From assembly GCF_000005505.3 (NCBI RefSeq), contig NC_016135.3, positions 16,276,613 through 16,340,612 on the forward strand: 64,000 bases of DNA. Direction: 5' to 3'. The notes beneath the pieces were generated by a model, which saw only the letters and a list, made by a program, of their open reading frames with translations, was not told the DNA's origin and searched no databases. Each line of letters opens with the position of its first letter. Position 1 is the first letter of the stretch. Positions 43,560 to 55,984 of the stretch are shown here, in pieces. This DNA is from Brachypodium distachyon. Taxonomy: Eukaryota > Streptophyta > Magnoliopsida > Poales > Poaceae. The position numbers and the translations under genes are program-made.

Positions 43560-44770
43560 CAGTCACATCGGCTGACCAAACGGCTCTTCACCTTCAACAG
43601 GTACATCATCCATGACGAAGTCTGACTCGAATATCATGACTCGAAACTATCTTTCATACAGGATGATGGAGTTTGCCATAAAAATGTTGAGACTCGTCTT
43701 GAGTCTCATTGTGAATACAAGGACTCTCATTCAAGTCGCTAACTAACCAACCGTTGGTTTATATTGGTGAAAGATTTCATACAGTCAGCTATTGTTTATT
43801 TTTACTTAGACTAGTAAAATCAGGGTAACAATCCTGACATAAAACAGTCGATTTCGTACAGTCGACACAATTGAGTTTCATAGCTGCGTCACCTCAGTTG
43901 TTTGTGCTCACTCGCATATCAATAAGTCTTGTGGATTTCATCCACAGAGCCTGGAGCCGCACCAGCTGCGTCGCTCTAGTTACCCGTGCTCATTGCATGA
44001 AGATAAGTCTCATGGATCATTTCATCGAGCCTGAAATCGTACCAGCTGCGTTATTTCAGCAAATCCATGCTCATTGCATGAAAATAAGACCCGAGTTTTC
44101 TATCGGGCCTGGAATTGTACCAGCCACGTTATTCCAGTCGAATCCATACTCATTGTATGAAGGTAAGCCCTAAAAAGTAGGCCTGGATATGCATCGACTG
44201 CGTCCATCCAGTAATAATTCTCACTTAAGGGTCGCTCCCTACAACCATGTTCATTACATGAAGATAAGACCCGTAGGCTTCCTATAGGGCCTGGAAACGT
44301 ACCGGCTGCATATTTTCAGTACATACAATTTTGACGAACGAGTCGAGTACTGAAAAATTGGAGTTCGATTCTATAAGACCCCGGCAGGCTAAGTTGAATT
44401 TCACCAGTTGCCAGGTTCGAGCCCGGGGACTCGAAGACTGAAGACAGCTAGTGTTGTATTCGCCCTAGACCCATTAACTGGACTCGACTTCTCGAGTATC
44501 TGGGCACATTAAGCATATATCCCTATGACCCCTACTCATTGCATTTGATTTGATCCGCTATCAAAATAATATGTGAAACTGTTACTTAACAGTCGAACAC
44601 TAAAGTATCGGCTCAGTCATTCTCTGAGTCGAAATACTTCTCATTTGAAGTACAAATCGATGAAATACTAAGTCTGCAGCACTATGTGATTGGCTCAATA
44701 GCAAAATGAGTTCATTCTTTACGGGGAAAGTCCCTAGTCAAGTCTTCGACTCAACTAGGCACTTGGGGCT
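43560..44770. repeat. E8 region upstream of accessory gene, with about 80-bp imperfect tandem repeat
   Basis: From about 43950 to 44335 a unit recurs with GCCTGGAxxCGTACCAGCTGCGT and CTCATTGCATGAAGATAAG. There are four to five copies at spacings of roughly 75-110 bp. The rest is AT-rich and without ORFs. It is the 5' flank of the accessory gene and may hold its regulatory sequence. Confidence 0.65.
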
Positions 44771-45250
44771 ACTGACGTGGTTATGACTAACCACGTACTC
44801 GACTCGAGTATACCCGTTACGGCCTAGCTGGGGGCCCACAAGGAAGCCTACTATGACTCCAGGAGTCTACATACCAAATCTTGCGACGCAAGATAAGGAA
44901 GATTAATTAGAGTATATTGCTTCATTGTAACCGACTTGGACTCTACCTGAGACCTAAGTTCCTGCATATGTAAAGGACCAGGAGGGGGAGCCAAGGGAAT
45001 ATGCCCAACTTAGATAGAAGTCGCCTAGACGCACTCGCTAGATCGAATCTGTGCATCTAGCCTCTGCGGCACCCCATTGTAATTGACTCTGCAATACAGA
45101 TCAGACAAGCAGGACGTAGGGGTATTACCTCATCGAGGGCCCTGAACCTGGGTAAATCGTGTTCCCTATGTTCTTGTTAACCGACGAGTTTGCCAACACA
45201 CACACTCGAAATCTTTCCTAGATACAAGTCTATCAATATGGACATTGTCG
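44771..45250 (+). repeat. E8 3' LTR, right border uncertain
   Basis: It begins TGACGTGGTTATGACTAACC after a G-rich tract. It contains GGACGTAGGGG and CCTGAACCTGGGTAAATCG, the R/U5 phrase of these elements. The end is placed near 45250, where accessory-gene coding sequence of E7 begins. No second copy is in the window to fix the border. Confidence 0.5.
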
Positions 45251-45254
45251 AAGT

Positions 45255-45841
45255 CACCCCTTCGTCAGTGGTGCTCTATGATTTTATCACCCGAGGGCTA
45301 GCCTTGCCAGTTCATTCTTTTCTTCACAGCCTATTGTTGGCCTACGGGCTGCAACTCCATAATCTTTCTCCCAACTCTTACCTTCACATCGCGTGCTTTG
45401 TGACGCTTTGTGAATGGTTTCTTGGGGTAAGCCCGCATTTGGGTCTGGAAGAATATGTTCATGATCAAGCGCCAAGGAAAGGAGGCAATCGGCTACGTGT
45501 ATATCCAAGTCCACGCAGATGCAAAATTCTTAGACCTTCGAGAGAAGGAACCGCCACATCGATGGAAATCGAAGTGGTTTTATGTCATGGATGCACCAGT
45601 CAAGGGGCGCAGTTTCAGTCTTCCTGAATTCTCCACATCATCCTCAGTGAAGAAGACGACAGCATGGAGGTATAAGTTGAGTGAGGCAGAGGACAAAGAG
45701 GCCGAGACTCTGATGGCCCAAGTCATGTACCTCATGGAGACTCCTCAACTTAAGGTGATGGGAATCCATCTTATTGATGCCTTCATCAGAAGAAGAATCC
45801 AACCTCTCCAGGCTCGTGCTCACCCTATGTGGGCATATCAA
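45255..45841 (+). pseudogene. E7 accessory gene, first exon part
   Basis: The same family domain as E8: VLYDFITRGLALPVHSFLH, LAYGLQLHNLSPNSYLH, CEWFLGVSPH. After a frameshift near 45455 come MIKRQGKEAIGYVYIQV, HRWKSKWFYVMDAP and RRRIQPLQARAHPMWAYQ. The N-terminus is missing where E8 LTR sequence adjoins. The exon is split at 45841 by E6. It continues at 50567. Confidence 0.72.
45837..45841. repeat. Target site duplication of E6, left copy
   Basis: ATCAA at 45837-45841 matches ATCAA at 50562-50566, on the two sides of a TGTGGCGACC...GGGATGTTACA element. Confidence 0.88.
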
Positions 45842-48800
45842 TGTGGCGACCCAGACCCGTAAGGATCCGGAATCTCTGTGTATTCTGTACTAGTCCCTGG
45901 ATCAATAGCTAGTACACACAGTCCAAGATGAAATACCAAAAACACATGTCTTTTTATTAACGATAAACAATAATCCAGAGTACTTATTTTATAATACACA
46001 GCGGAAAATCAAATTGAACACCAATGAGTCCATCAACACCACAGGCTTGTTGAGTATAGACCCGCGACCCTGCGGAACCTTTCTTCATACATCAACATCT
46101 GCACATGGTAGGTGCAGGTCAGTACATTGAATGTACTTGCAAGTAGATACCTGTGTGGTTAGGAGAAATGCAAGTACATGCTTAAAGATAAGTCCTAAAT
46201 AGGCTTCTATGGTTTCTTTTGCAACAAGCCAGTTTTGGATTTTGAAATACTCATAATACTTTTTCTTTGGAAAAATCTAACTCTAGAATTTTGTAGAAAA
46301 TAGTTTTTGAAAACTAATATGTCAAGTGGAATCTGCACCACAAGACTTAACTCTCTGATCTGTCATCAGTGCTTCGATGACTCACAAAACTTTCCCTTAC
46401 TATGCATTCTGGGTCAAACTGACGCTCACATAGTAACCCTCTGACTATGTGGATACTTCCATCGAGTAGAAACTCATTCTGTGGATACCTTCGAGTCAAA
46501 ATAGTTTTTTTTTAAAGCAAAACTAGAAGATCTCCTCTTGACCAGACTTAGTAGCTCAATTCGCCGTAACCAGGGGCATGGCTAATCGATTAGATTGACA
46601 CTCTGCAGAGGTTTGTACACTTTACCCACCAGAAACAATCAGTCCAAAGTGTTGCCTAACGACAAGCGTGTGCAACAGGTAAAGATTGTAACGAAGTCTT
46701 TCACTAGAAGCCCCCTATACTTAATCCTGGCACCGCCCGCCCCATATGAGCACATTGGCCCCTCTCCAGATGACGATACCCAAGTAAGGGTTTCCCGCTA
46801 GTTACTCGAGTAAGCAAGAGCCATAATAGCAGGTGGTTGTACATGTAAGCTTTTGGGTTCCATTGGAAAAGAATTGAACTTTTAGATTCTGGACGGCGGT
46901 CCCCACCGAATTCCTGAGCATCTGCAGAGCCAAACTGGATGCTGCCCTTGTCGACAACCAAAAATGGTCTCAGACATACCACTCCGTCCAGTGGAAAACA
47001 TTTTTGGTTTTATTTCGAAAATATTTTTCCAAACATATACCGGCTCAAACTGAGCATTTAATATTTTGAAAATAGTTTTGGGTCCCTCCGGATACAATAA
47101 TGTAGCAAGCACTTTGTAAAAACATACAAGTAATAACTTAGGGTAATTGGTGGGATGGCAAACAACCTGTAGGCATACTACATAGGTCATAACTAATAAT
47201 TTGCAAACGCATTTTGAAAATACTTTATAGAGAATAAGACCTACACATGCATTCTTACAATTTCTAGAACAAAGTAGCATATGCAAAAATATAGGATTCT
47301 AGATGATCAAAGGTATCACTTGCCTTGGCCTGTGTTGATACAAACTTCTTCTTCACGACACTCGGTACAATCGCACTCCGAATCATCTATCGTGAAGAAC
47401 AAATAACAACAATAACCACATTGTTCGATAACTCCAAATAAATCCAAATGAAGAACCAAAAGTGATAATCAACGATTATCTTTATTGCTAAAGCATAGGA
47501 TAGGGTTTTAGAAAGAATGGATATGGTTTGATAGGTATTATAACTAAGGAATAAATACTAAGCCCTTAATATCCCGCATGTTTTATTTATGAAAACATGA
47601 ACAATGCACATCTCACGATTCAACTAAATTATGGCAAGATATGCAACATTATGACAAAGCTATCATGGAAACTATGCATCTTAGGTGAACATGATAGATA
47701 ATAGAAAGCATCAAGTTAATTGTTTTTCTAGCATGCTATGCTGCTGTTATTTAGTTAAATTAATTAATTTGAATGCATCTATGCAATGCAAACACAACTA
47801 TACATTTAATTTATCAATGCAAATTGATAAAGCTACATGAGAGTTAATTTTATTAGTTGTTGCTTATTAACATGCAAAGGCTAGTTATGACATAAACCTC
47901 ATGATGCAATTTATAGGTACGAAAATAGATTTAAAACAAACTACTTTAGTGATACCCAGACCTAGAAAAGATAGATAAAGAACCTAGAGTTTATGATAAT
48001 CAAGATTAGAAAAGAATCTCTAAGTTGTTTGGGACAAAATAGAGAAAGGAAAAGTAATCTAAATGAGTTGAAGACAAGGACATGTTTTATCAGATTATGC
48101 ATGTGATAGATGCAAATGAAACTCGGATTAGAAATAAGAAACTTGGATTAGAAATCAATACAAAAGGCTAGGATTGAATTGGAGTTGAAACGGTGAAGTT
48201 CTGGCTGTTAACAGATACAAACTTCTATGGATCATGGGATACTGTAGATGAAGATGAAAAGGTGCACAAAGAGGTTCAGAATGTGGGGTTGGATGGATAA
48301 TTGTCAAAACAGAAAGAATCATCTAATTTGGAGCAATGTATCAAAAGATAGGGACTTCGGAATATAGCTAATCAATGTTTCAACACGGATAGCATGTAAC
48401 AGTGTTAACAGATAGCAACTTCGGTTGACGATGCACTAGTGTAGATGATACAGAACTTGATAATCTGCCGAAGGTTTGAGACCAAACGAATCTAAGGAAT
48501 ATTCTACACGAATTTCGAAACATGGCTAATCCAGAAGCAGGATGCTGTGAATAGCAATTTCAGATAAAGATTAACTACTGAAGATAATCCATACGGGGCA
48601 TGCAAACTGATCTAATATGAAGAGCACGACGTGATCTAATCATAGCAGAAAGAATCGGCTAAAAAGGACATACGGTCGATAATCTACAAGCTACAGAAGC
48701 AGGCTAATCAAAACAGACTGCAGCTCACCAGAGAAGATGAAGTTCGCCGGAGTTGATGTGATTCGGCGAAAAAGAGGTTTCCGAAGGCGAGGCTGTGGTG

Positions 48801-50561
48801 GATGGTGTTCTAGGGTTTGAGAAGGATCTAGTGGTGGTGATGGCTCGGGCTAATTTGGGGCGAGGTGGTAGGAATTGCTCGCCGGAGTTCGCATGGAAAC
48901 GGCAACGAAAACTTGAAATTAGATGCGGGATTGACAGCGGCTTCGAACTAGGTTTCGAGGGATAGGTCGGGGCTCTCGAGGGCATCCGGTTGGAGGCTTT
49001 TATAGGACGCGGGGCGCTCGGGATAAGGCCGGCGGCGGGTGAGATTTGAACAGGATTGATTTTGCTTAAAATTCGGACGAGATAGAGTCCGGGATGGTTT
49101 GATTCTTGTTGGGATGGATTCCTTGCCGTGTGGGTCACGAATTGGCGAAGAAATCACGGAGAAAAACGGTTCAGAGGGTGGAATTCGAGGTGGGGCGGCC
49201 ATGGACGCCGACGAACTCGAGCTCGAGCTCGGGCTCGGCCGTGGCAGGGGCAGCGCGGGCGGGCTGCGGGGCGAGCGGCAGCAACGGCCGGAGCTGGCCA
49301 TGGTGCTGCAGCCAGAACAGGCCGTGCGTGAGGAAGAAGAAAGAGAGGCGAAAAGAAAAAGGAGAAAAGAAAAAGAGAAAAGAAAAGAAAATAAAGAGAA
49401 AAGAAATGGGCCGTTGGATGAGATATGGATGGCTAGGATTAGAAGATACCTCTTCGGTACACTTAAGTGGAGACGGGTTTCAGTAGAATACGCCTCCTCG
49501 TAGAGAGAACGTACTCCGCAGAAGAAATAGAAAATGAAATAAAGAAATAGCTTTTCTGGGTCTCTAAATCGTCAGAAATTCACATAAGGCAAATAAAATA
49601 ACAAACGGATACGGAAAAATTCCAGAAAATTCCAGGAATGCTAATTAACTGTTTAGAACGAAAGAAAAGTAATTTCCTCATGGAATAAAATATTTGAATA
49701 GGTTTTATAGCACATGAACCACAAATAAATTCCAAATAAATCCAGAAAAATATATCTACGTTCCAATAAATTGCCAAATGGGTATGTAACCCAAAATAAA
49801 GCTTAGGTGTACCAAATTGAATGTTCTCCAACTTTATAATTTGGAAATTCACATTATTCCTTCTCATTAACAAATAGGCATGTGTTGGAAAAAATATCAT
49901 ATAATTGAAACCAAGAACATGCAGAGTTTTGAAAATGTTTTCCCAACTATAGGATTAGGAAAGTCATGTTATTCCCACTCTTGAATAAATGTCGGAAAAT
50001 CATCTTCACGCGAGGATGTCATGTTACCCTCTCATCTTTATTTGATCATTTACTTTGGAAAATGAAACGAACATACCAAAATAAACTATTACGTTTTCCA
50101 ACTGTATACTGGGGAAAGTCATATTTCTCCCTCTCTTTATCATTTAATAAATGTTGGGAAACTTCTGAATTGATTTAAAAATTCCAATGATGCTCTCGAA
50201 TGGTCATGGCATCCAAGTTGGAAATTTGGGATACCATAAATCCTTGATAGTATCCCTAAAAAGGAATAGGATTCATTTTGGTTCTTGAAATCCCATACAA
50301 CAACATAAGATGCAAAAATGGATCCAACTTAAATACTTTTAAATTGGTAAAAATCTTTCAACCATGTGATATAATTTGTATAGTCATATTAATCCACTCT
50401 TTTGTTATAAAATTCAAACATGGTGAGAAAAATTCAAACAAGTCCTGAAAAATTTAAAATCCTCAAAAATTCTCAACCAGAATATGTTCAAATCAAAAAA
50501 ATTAGATAAAATAATTATTATTAATTAACATTCAAAAATGGGAAAATTTTGGGATGTTACA
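45842..50561 (-). mobile_element. E6: 4.7-kb non-coding TG...CA element, candidate giant solo LTR
   Basis: The ends are TGTGGCGACC at 45842 and GGGATGTTACA at 50561, flanked by perfect ATCAA repeats. I found no gag, pol, primer site or second LTR. On the minus strand it reads TGTAACATCCC...GGTCGCCACA. CCTATAAAAGCC at about 49010-48999, in a GC-rich island (48720-49330), fits an LTR promoter in that orientation. The right third (about 49500-50550) and left third are AT-rich. A 4.7-kb LTR would be unusually long but fits the LARD type known in grasses. It could instead be a complete short-LTR non-autonomous element whose LTRs I failed to match. Confidence 0.65.
49000..49011 (-). promoter_or_regulatory. 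TATA box of E6
   Basis: The minus strand reads CCTATAAAAGCC between GC-rich flanks, about 1.55 kb from the E6 5' end. It is the best promoter candidate in the element and sets its orientation. Confidence 0.5.
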
Positions 50562-50566
50562 ATCAA

Positions 50567-52822
50567 CGAGTTCGCGACTCGACCCATATAAGCACAGTAG
50601 AATTCCCTTCGACCGAGGTGGTTGATGGGTTCGATGCTTCACCGTTGGCGACAAAGCACGGCAGAGAAGAAAATCTTCCGCGGGTACATACCCAATCGAT
50701 TGGCGTGAAGGACCCGAACGTAGAGCCTTCAATGTATACACCAGCAATGAAGAGAACCAAACCAAATCGGGCGGACCCGTCGCAGCCCGTCGTTATGGCC
50801 TTTTCGCTCGGTTCGACCGTAGCAGGTACGTATTTTGCCAAATTGCTTCAGCATTCTAGGAGTTTACTGAATTCTTGAAAATATCATCAGCCATACGGGT
50901 GGCTCAAGCGAGAGCAAAAAAGCTCCAGCAGTTGAGTCTCCGGTTTGGACCCAAAAGGATCAGGCCCGTCAACTCACGACAAGACGGCCAAACCCGGGGA
51001 AGCTTCAGCAGTTAATCCCCCTGAAATGAGCAGAGGGAGTCGACCGGATGAGTCGATTCACCCTCAGGCGACAACTTCGGCTTCGAGTCAACATAGAAGT
51101 CTTTATAATTTTTGCTTTTGATCTGCCAATGGGAGTGATAATCAAGTAATGACTTGAGATGCCAATTTTCTCAGCCGATCATTCTTTCCATGACGAGTTT
51201 CACAGGGAGTTTGAGAAGACGAAAACCGAACGCGATCGTCTCCGTGCAGAACTGGACCAATATCGTCATGAACTCGGGGAAGCGGCTGCTGAGAAGTGCC
51301 GTCTTCAAAAACCCGCAGACTCCTGCCTCTCTGCAGAGAAGGAGCGAGAAAAAGTGTGGACCGAGCGACTTGAAGGGGCCGCTCGGTCTGTTGCTGGTAA
51401 GCACTTGATCTAGTCATGTGGGATGAACTCTGTCCCATAATCAGTGCTGATTTAGCTCCTTTCTTTACAGGAACACTTGACGCCTCTGTTGAAGTCCAAG
51501 TTGGTAGAAGAAGCAAAACCTTCATCGAGGCTTTAGAGGCAATTGAAGGTGTCAGCGCTGAGGCCAAATGCAAACTTCGCCAGGTGACGAAGGTGCTGAC
51601 CAACCCGATCAAGAAAATGTTTCCTGATGGGCCAATGCCGGAGTCGCTAGACGGCCTCGTTGACTTCTTTACTTCGAGCCTGGACCCGCTAGAAAGGTTC
51701 CACCAAGTCCAAGCCCTTACTAATGCGGAGTCGTTTTTTGCTATTGCTCTCACCATGATGTCGGAGAGGATGTCCTGCGCCGAGTCACTTCTCAATCGAC
51801 TCGATCGGAGGGGGGCGACGAGATCAACTTGAAGCCTTTCATTGGACTAGCAAGGAACTAGCTGACATCTCATTGCGGCAACCGAACAAACCGATCGAGG
51901 AGATAGGCTCGGTCTTATCTGGTGACCCAGAGGTGGGCGGTTCTTCCTTAGGAATTTTTAGCTCTCTTTCTCCTCTGTAAACTTCTTCTTCTTTTGTAAA
52001 GAACTGCTCCGGTTTAGCTTTTTGAAATGAAATAAAATTCTTTTGTGAATCGACTTCGACGAAAGGAGACTCGCTAGCACTTTAGTGACCTGGGTCTCTT
52101 GTGCAGAAACCACAAGGAGTACCGAATTCTTCGACTTTGACTGCGAAGGTTGCTCCTTCCAGTGAACCCCAAGCCGGTTTGGGTGAAAGAACTCAAGTCG
52201 ACTTAGAACTTCTGCGAAAACAGTTGGAGGACGCTAAAACTCAAATGACAAAGTTAAAGCGTGACGCTCTGGGTGACGCCCAAACCAATAAGGCCAAATT
52301 AAAGGCTGCAGTCAATCGAGAGGAATTTAGTTTTGAAGAACTTCGTGACTTGAGTAGTCGACTCCAATGTAAGTGTTTTTGTTACTTCTCATGATTTGCT
52401 CTTTTTTTCATTCTGAAAAATCATGCTCTCAATCTGATCTACAGATATCCGTTGGGATCCTCGTACCGAGCGAGATAGGGGAGCACTTCCTTGCATGCTC
52501 GTCAGGCCCTCGATCACTCGTCTTTTTGGTCTGACCGATCGAGGGGATATGACCTGATGCTGTTATGCGATCGAGTCGAACAAGTCAAGAGATACTTTGC
52601 TTCATGCAGGGATATGCTGGCTTCGACTCATCGAGCCTTCTGGCCCCTAGAAGATGTGCCTCCAGGTCTGGGGAGTCTGATGGTGAAGTTCCACGGCGAA
52701 GACAAAATGAAGGAGCTAGTACGGCTTCAACTTGTGAAGGGTGCTAAGACTGGTCAAGCTTATGATATAGAGCCATATCTAGAAGTAGTGCCGGCAGCAC
52801 CTCTGCACGTGATCCAGCGATA
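50567..52822 (+). pseudogene. E7 accessory gene, remaining exons
   Basis: After E6 the accessory gene resumes. Rough exons are 50567-50825, about 51170-51393, 51471-51935, 52107-52370 and 52445-52822, mostly with GT-AG borders. The coiled coil is clear in FHREFEKTKTERDRLRAEL and in LRKQLEDAKTQMTKLKRDA. The last exon encodes DRVEQVKRYFASCRDMLAS and the C-terminal VKGAKTGQAYDIEPYLEVV, ending TAG at 52820-52822. The frame switches inside 51471-51935. Exon order parallels E1 (1-3074, 6483-6775). Confidence 0.65.
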
Positions 52823-53040
52823 GGATACAGCAGAGGAGGAACTCATCTTCTGGCGTGGCAGGTCACGTAGATAGTAACTTGTAAGTTGTTGTAGAGTAGG
52901 TTCTACCTGGTGCGTGACCAGCGCTCCCGGTGGGAGTAGCCCCCGAGTCTGGTTGTGACTGTTTGTAGTAGTGACCGGACTCTAAATTGTAATCTTGTAA
53001 CCTTGCCTTCTTGTGAAGGCTTTACTTTTGGAAAAGAAAC
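52823..53040. other. E7 accessory gene 3' region up to the E5 border
   Basis: No ORF. GTAGCCCCCGAGTCTGG near 52940 and TTGTAATCTTGTAACC near 52990 look like 3' UTR. Coding sequence of E5 protease starts abruptly at about 53041. Confidence 0.5.
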
Positions 53041-54811
53041 GCTCTAAGGTTCTGCTGGACAACGGGGCCAGCCTTAACCTCATGTCCGCCAAGTTGGTGG
53101 AAAAGCTTTAGCTATCCCTGGAGCAGATGAAGCCCACCGACCCGTTCTGGAGGATTAACCCCGTAGTGGTGCAACCCATGGGGCGAATCACGCTCCAAGT
53201 GACTTTCGGGTCCCAGGAAGCGTTTCGGACTGAGCATGTTGTCTTCGACGTGGCTCACACCCCGTTGCCATACAACGGGATCATTGGTCGGCCGATACTA
53301 ATCAAGTTCATGGTGGCGACTCATTGCGCCTATGGCGTAATGAAGATGCCGTCAACGTACGGTGTACTCTCCATCAAGTGCGACCTGATGGACGCTGCTT
53401 GGTGCGTGGGCGAGGTCGTGAAGGCCTACGCAGTGGCGGATTCCGGTGACTACGACGTTGCCGAGAACGAGGAACAACTTGCGGGCGAGCAGAACGCAGA
53501 GAAGAAGGCGCGAGCCACCCCGAGCAGGATGTCAGGGGCGGTACCAGCTCTAGCCCGCGCGTCAGCAAGGGCGTGAAGCTGAAGGAGGAGGGTGCCAAGA
53601 TCAAGAAGGTACCCCTGCAAGCTGGCAACGAGGCGCGCACCGTTTCTATCGGTGCGAGCCTCGGCGACAAATAGGAAAGCGCCCTCATCACCTTCCTTCA
53701 GGGAAATTCGGACGTGTTCGCTCGGGAGCCGACGGATCTTCCAGGAGTCCCCAAGGAGGTGATCGAGCATCGGTTGGCGGTGCGGCCAGACGCGCCCCGT
53801 CAAGCAGAAGGTTCGCTGGCAAGCACAAGAACGCAAGGACTTCATACAGCAAGAAGTGGAGAAGCTCAAGAACGCCGGGGCAATCAGGGAAGTGTTGTAC
53901 CCTACTTGGTTAGCAAATCCTGTTGTAGTCCCTAAGGCTGGAAATAAATTGCGCATGTGTGTAGATTTTACTGATCTTAATCGTGCATGCCCTAAGTACC
54001 CCTTCCCTGTACCCTGTATTGATCAAATAGTAGATTCCACAGCGGGTTGCGAGTCGTTGTGCTTTTTAGATGCCTTCTCCGGCTACCATCAGATCAAGAT
54101 GGCAGTCGAAGATGAGGAGAAAACAACGTTTATTACCCCGGTTGGCTGCTACTGTTATGCATGCATGCCTTTCGGGCTGAAGACCGCGGGCTCAACATTT
54201 TAGCGCGCTTTGCGCGAGTGTCTGGGACCCAAGATAGGTCGCAATATCGAGGCCTACATGGACGATATCGTCATCAAGCTGCGGCGTGGGGACTCGCTCG
54301 TCGGCGACCTGCAGGAGACGTTCGATATCTCCACAGGCTCAAGCTCAAGCTTAACCCTGAGAAATGCACGTTCGGCGTGGACTCAGGGCACTTGCTGGGC
54401 TTCTTGGTATCTCACCTGGGAATCGAGGCCAACCCACAGAAGATCGAGGCGATCGAGAAGATGGAGGCACCCCGCAAGGTCAGAGATGTCCCGCGCCTCA
54501 ACAGTTGCATTGCGTTGCTCGAGCGTTTCATCTCAAGGTTGGGTGAGCGAGCGTTGCCTTTCTTCAAGGTGATGAAGAAGAAGGGCCCAGTCAACTGGAC
54601 ACTCGACGCAAAAGCGGCGTTCCAGGACATGAAGCAGTACCTGAAGTCGCCGCCGATCCTCGTCACCCCTAAATCGGGCGAGCCGTTGCTGCTATACCTA
54701 GCAGCGACAGATCAGGTGGTGAGCTCAGTGCTCGCTGCCGAGAGAGAAGAGGAAGTGCCGGGGCTGAGGCAGTAGGGCAAGGGGCTCCCGGAAATCCGGA
54801 AGAACCCCCGG
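53041..54811 (+). mobile_element. E5: protease-RT fragment of an E3/E4-like gypsy element
   Basis: Protease (LLDNGASLNLMSAKLVEKL, FDVAHTPLPYNGIIGRP) is followed by an acidic linker. RT comes next (LANPVVVPKAG, LRMCVDFTDLNRACPK, FLDAFSGYHQIKM, YMDDIVIK), then the connection (LLGFLVSHLGIE, LLLYLAATDQVVSS). TAG replaces a Gln codon at 53109-53111 and at 54201-54203; frames shift near 53575, 53800 and 54335. At 54811 it is cut by the E4 LTR. Residues are very close to E3 pol, so E4 inserted into a member of its own clade. Confidence 0.78.
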
Positions 54812-55754
54812 TGTCGCACCAGTGGCACCCGGGGTACCATCGCTGCGCGACGCGAGGCCCCCTCCCCCTGGTTCCCGGGAAGGTCTCATCCCGGGGAGCG
54901 CCAACGAGCTTCCCGGCAAGCTACCAGCCCGAAATGGGCTAGCGGGGCTTCCCGGAATATTCCCGATTAGGCACCTCCCGGGAAGCTGCTTCCCGGGAGG
55001 AGGTTCCCGGGCGCGCTGGGCCCGGGTGCTTCCCGGGCCGACTTGCGGGGACTGGAGGCTCCCGGACGCGTGCCACCGCCTCGGGTCATGGGGCCCGCTG
55101 GACAGCGCCACACGGGCGCGTGGCGGGCGCGGAACGCGCGGTCCCACCAAGGCAAGGAGTAAGATGCGCGGCTCAGTAAACGAGCCGACCGACGGGTAGT
55201 TACCCGTCGGGTCGAAGGAACAGTGGTTGTCCAATCCTACCCTAGGGTCTTAGGCCCCTAGCAGCAGAGGTGGCACCCATGCATGCCACCAACTCACCAG
55301 GGAGAGTCGCATGCCTCCCCGTTGGACACTTGTAGGCCATGCACCGTGGCACATGTGGCATCCCCTTGTGTATAAAAGGAGGACCCATGCCAACGGTCTA
55401 GGGAGAGGGGTTTTTGACGGGTTAGCCAGTTGGTCAGTTAGTTGGTTCGGACGAAGCTCGCTCGATAGATGCTTAGTGGCTCCAGTAGGCCGTGAACATT
55501 TGATCCGTAATCAATATCAGCTCAGACAAGCAGGACGTAGGGTTTTACACCTCCGGGTGGCCCGAACCTGGGAAAAATCGTGTGTACGTCTGTTCTTGGA
55601 TCTAGCGCGTACCCCTAGCACTTTGCCTCGCCGGCCCAGTAGGGCCTCGTCGGCCGTGCCGGCGATCATCTGGTCTCCACCCCAGACGCCCCTACCGAAC
55701 CTGAAAGGGGGACGTGGCTGCACGCCCCCGGTGTCGGAGCACCGAGCGACGACA
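54812..55754 (+). repeat. E4 5' LTR
   Basis: A 943-bp LTR from TGTCGCACCAGTGGCACCC to GAGCGACGACA. TATAAAAGGA is at 55371-55380, and the R/U5 phrase CAGGACGTAGGG...CCCGAACCTGGG at about 55529-55574. The first 230 bases contain several TTCCCGGGA-type palindromes. Confidence 0.85.
55371..55380 (+). promoter_or_regulatory. E4 LTR TATA box
   Basis: TATAAAAGGA lies 560 bp into the LTR. It is matched by the same box in the E2 LTRs (3420-3411 and 5989-5981, minus). It should drive the gag-pol transcript. Confidence 0.7.
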
Positions 55755-55756
55755 TC

Positions 55757-55776
55757 TGGCGCGCCAGGTAGGGGGC
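55757..55776 (+). other. E4 primer-binding site
   Basis: TGGCGCGCCAGGTAGGGGGC begins two bases after the LTR end. The TGG pairs with a tRNA CCA end. It differs from the E1 site after six bases. Confidence 0.7.
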
Positions 55777-55984
55777 GCGGGAGTGGACGGCGCCGGAGAT
55801 CGCCGGCAGCGGAAGTTCCCATCGGCATCGGCTTCACTCTTCTTCGTCGACGAGCCTTGTCACCATGCCCTCCAAGCGGGCTGGTGATTCACGCATAGAC
55901 CCGCGTGAGGCCCCAGCGGCGCACACGCAGTCGCACGACGTGTGACCCGAATCGGGAGCTCAAGAGAATCCCGAGCCCTCGAGG

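Larger units (their letters stand above)
42411..45250 (+). mobile_element. E8: 3' end of a gypsy element with antisense accessory gene and 3' LTR
   Basis: The accessory ORF is on the minus strand, and a plus-strand LTR-like segment follows it from about 44771. The arrangement matches E2, E3 and E4: the accessory gene starts near the 3' LTR and reads towards pol. TTGGGGCTAC precedes TGACGTGG at 44771, a usual polypurine/LTR join. The LTR carries GCAGGACGTAGGGGTATTACC and AACCTGGGTAAATCG near 45110-45160, as at 55525-55580 in E4. Pol is missing. Confidence 0.6.

Noticed and set aside
48948..49503. ORFs on both strands in the GC-rich part of E6
   Set aside because: Low-complexity composition (Lys/Glu or Pro/Ser runs), no family resemblance, and they surround the promoter candidate of the element.
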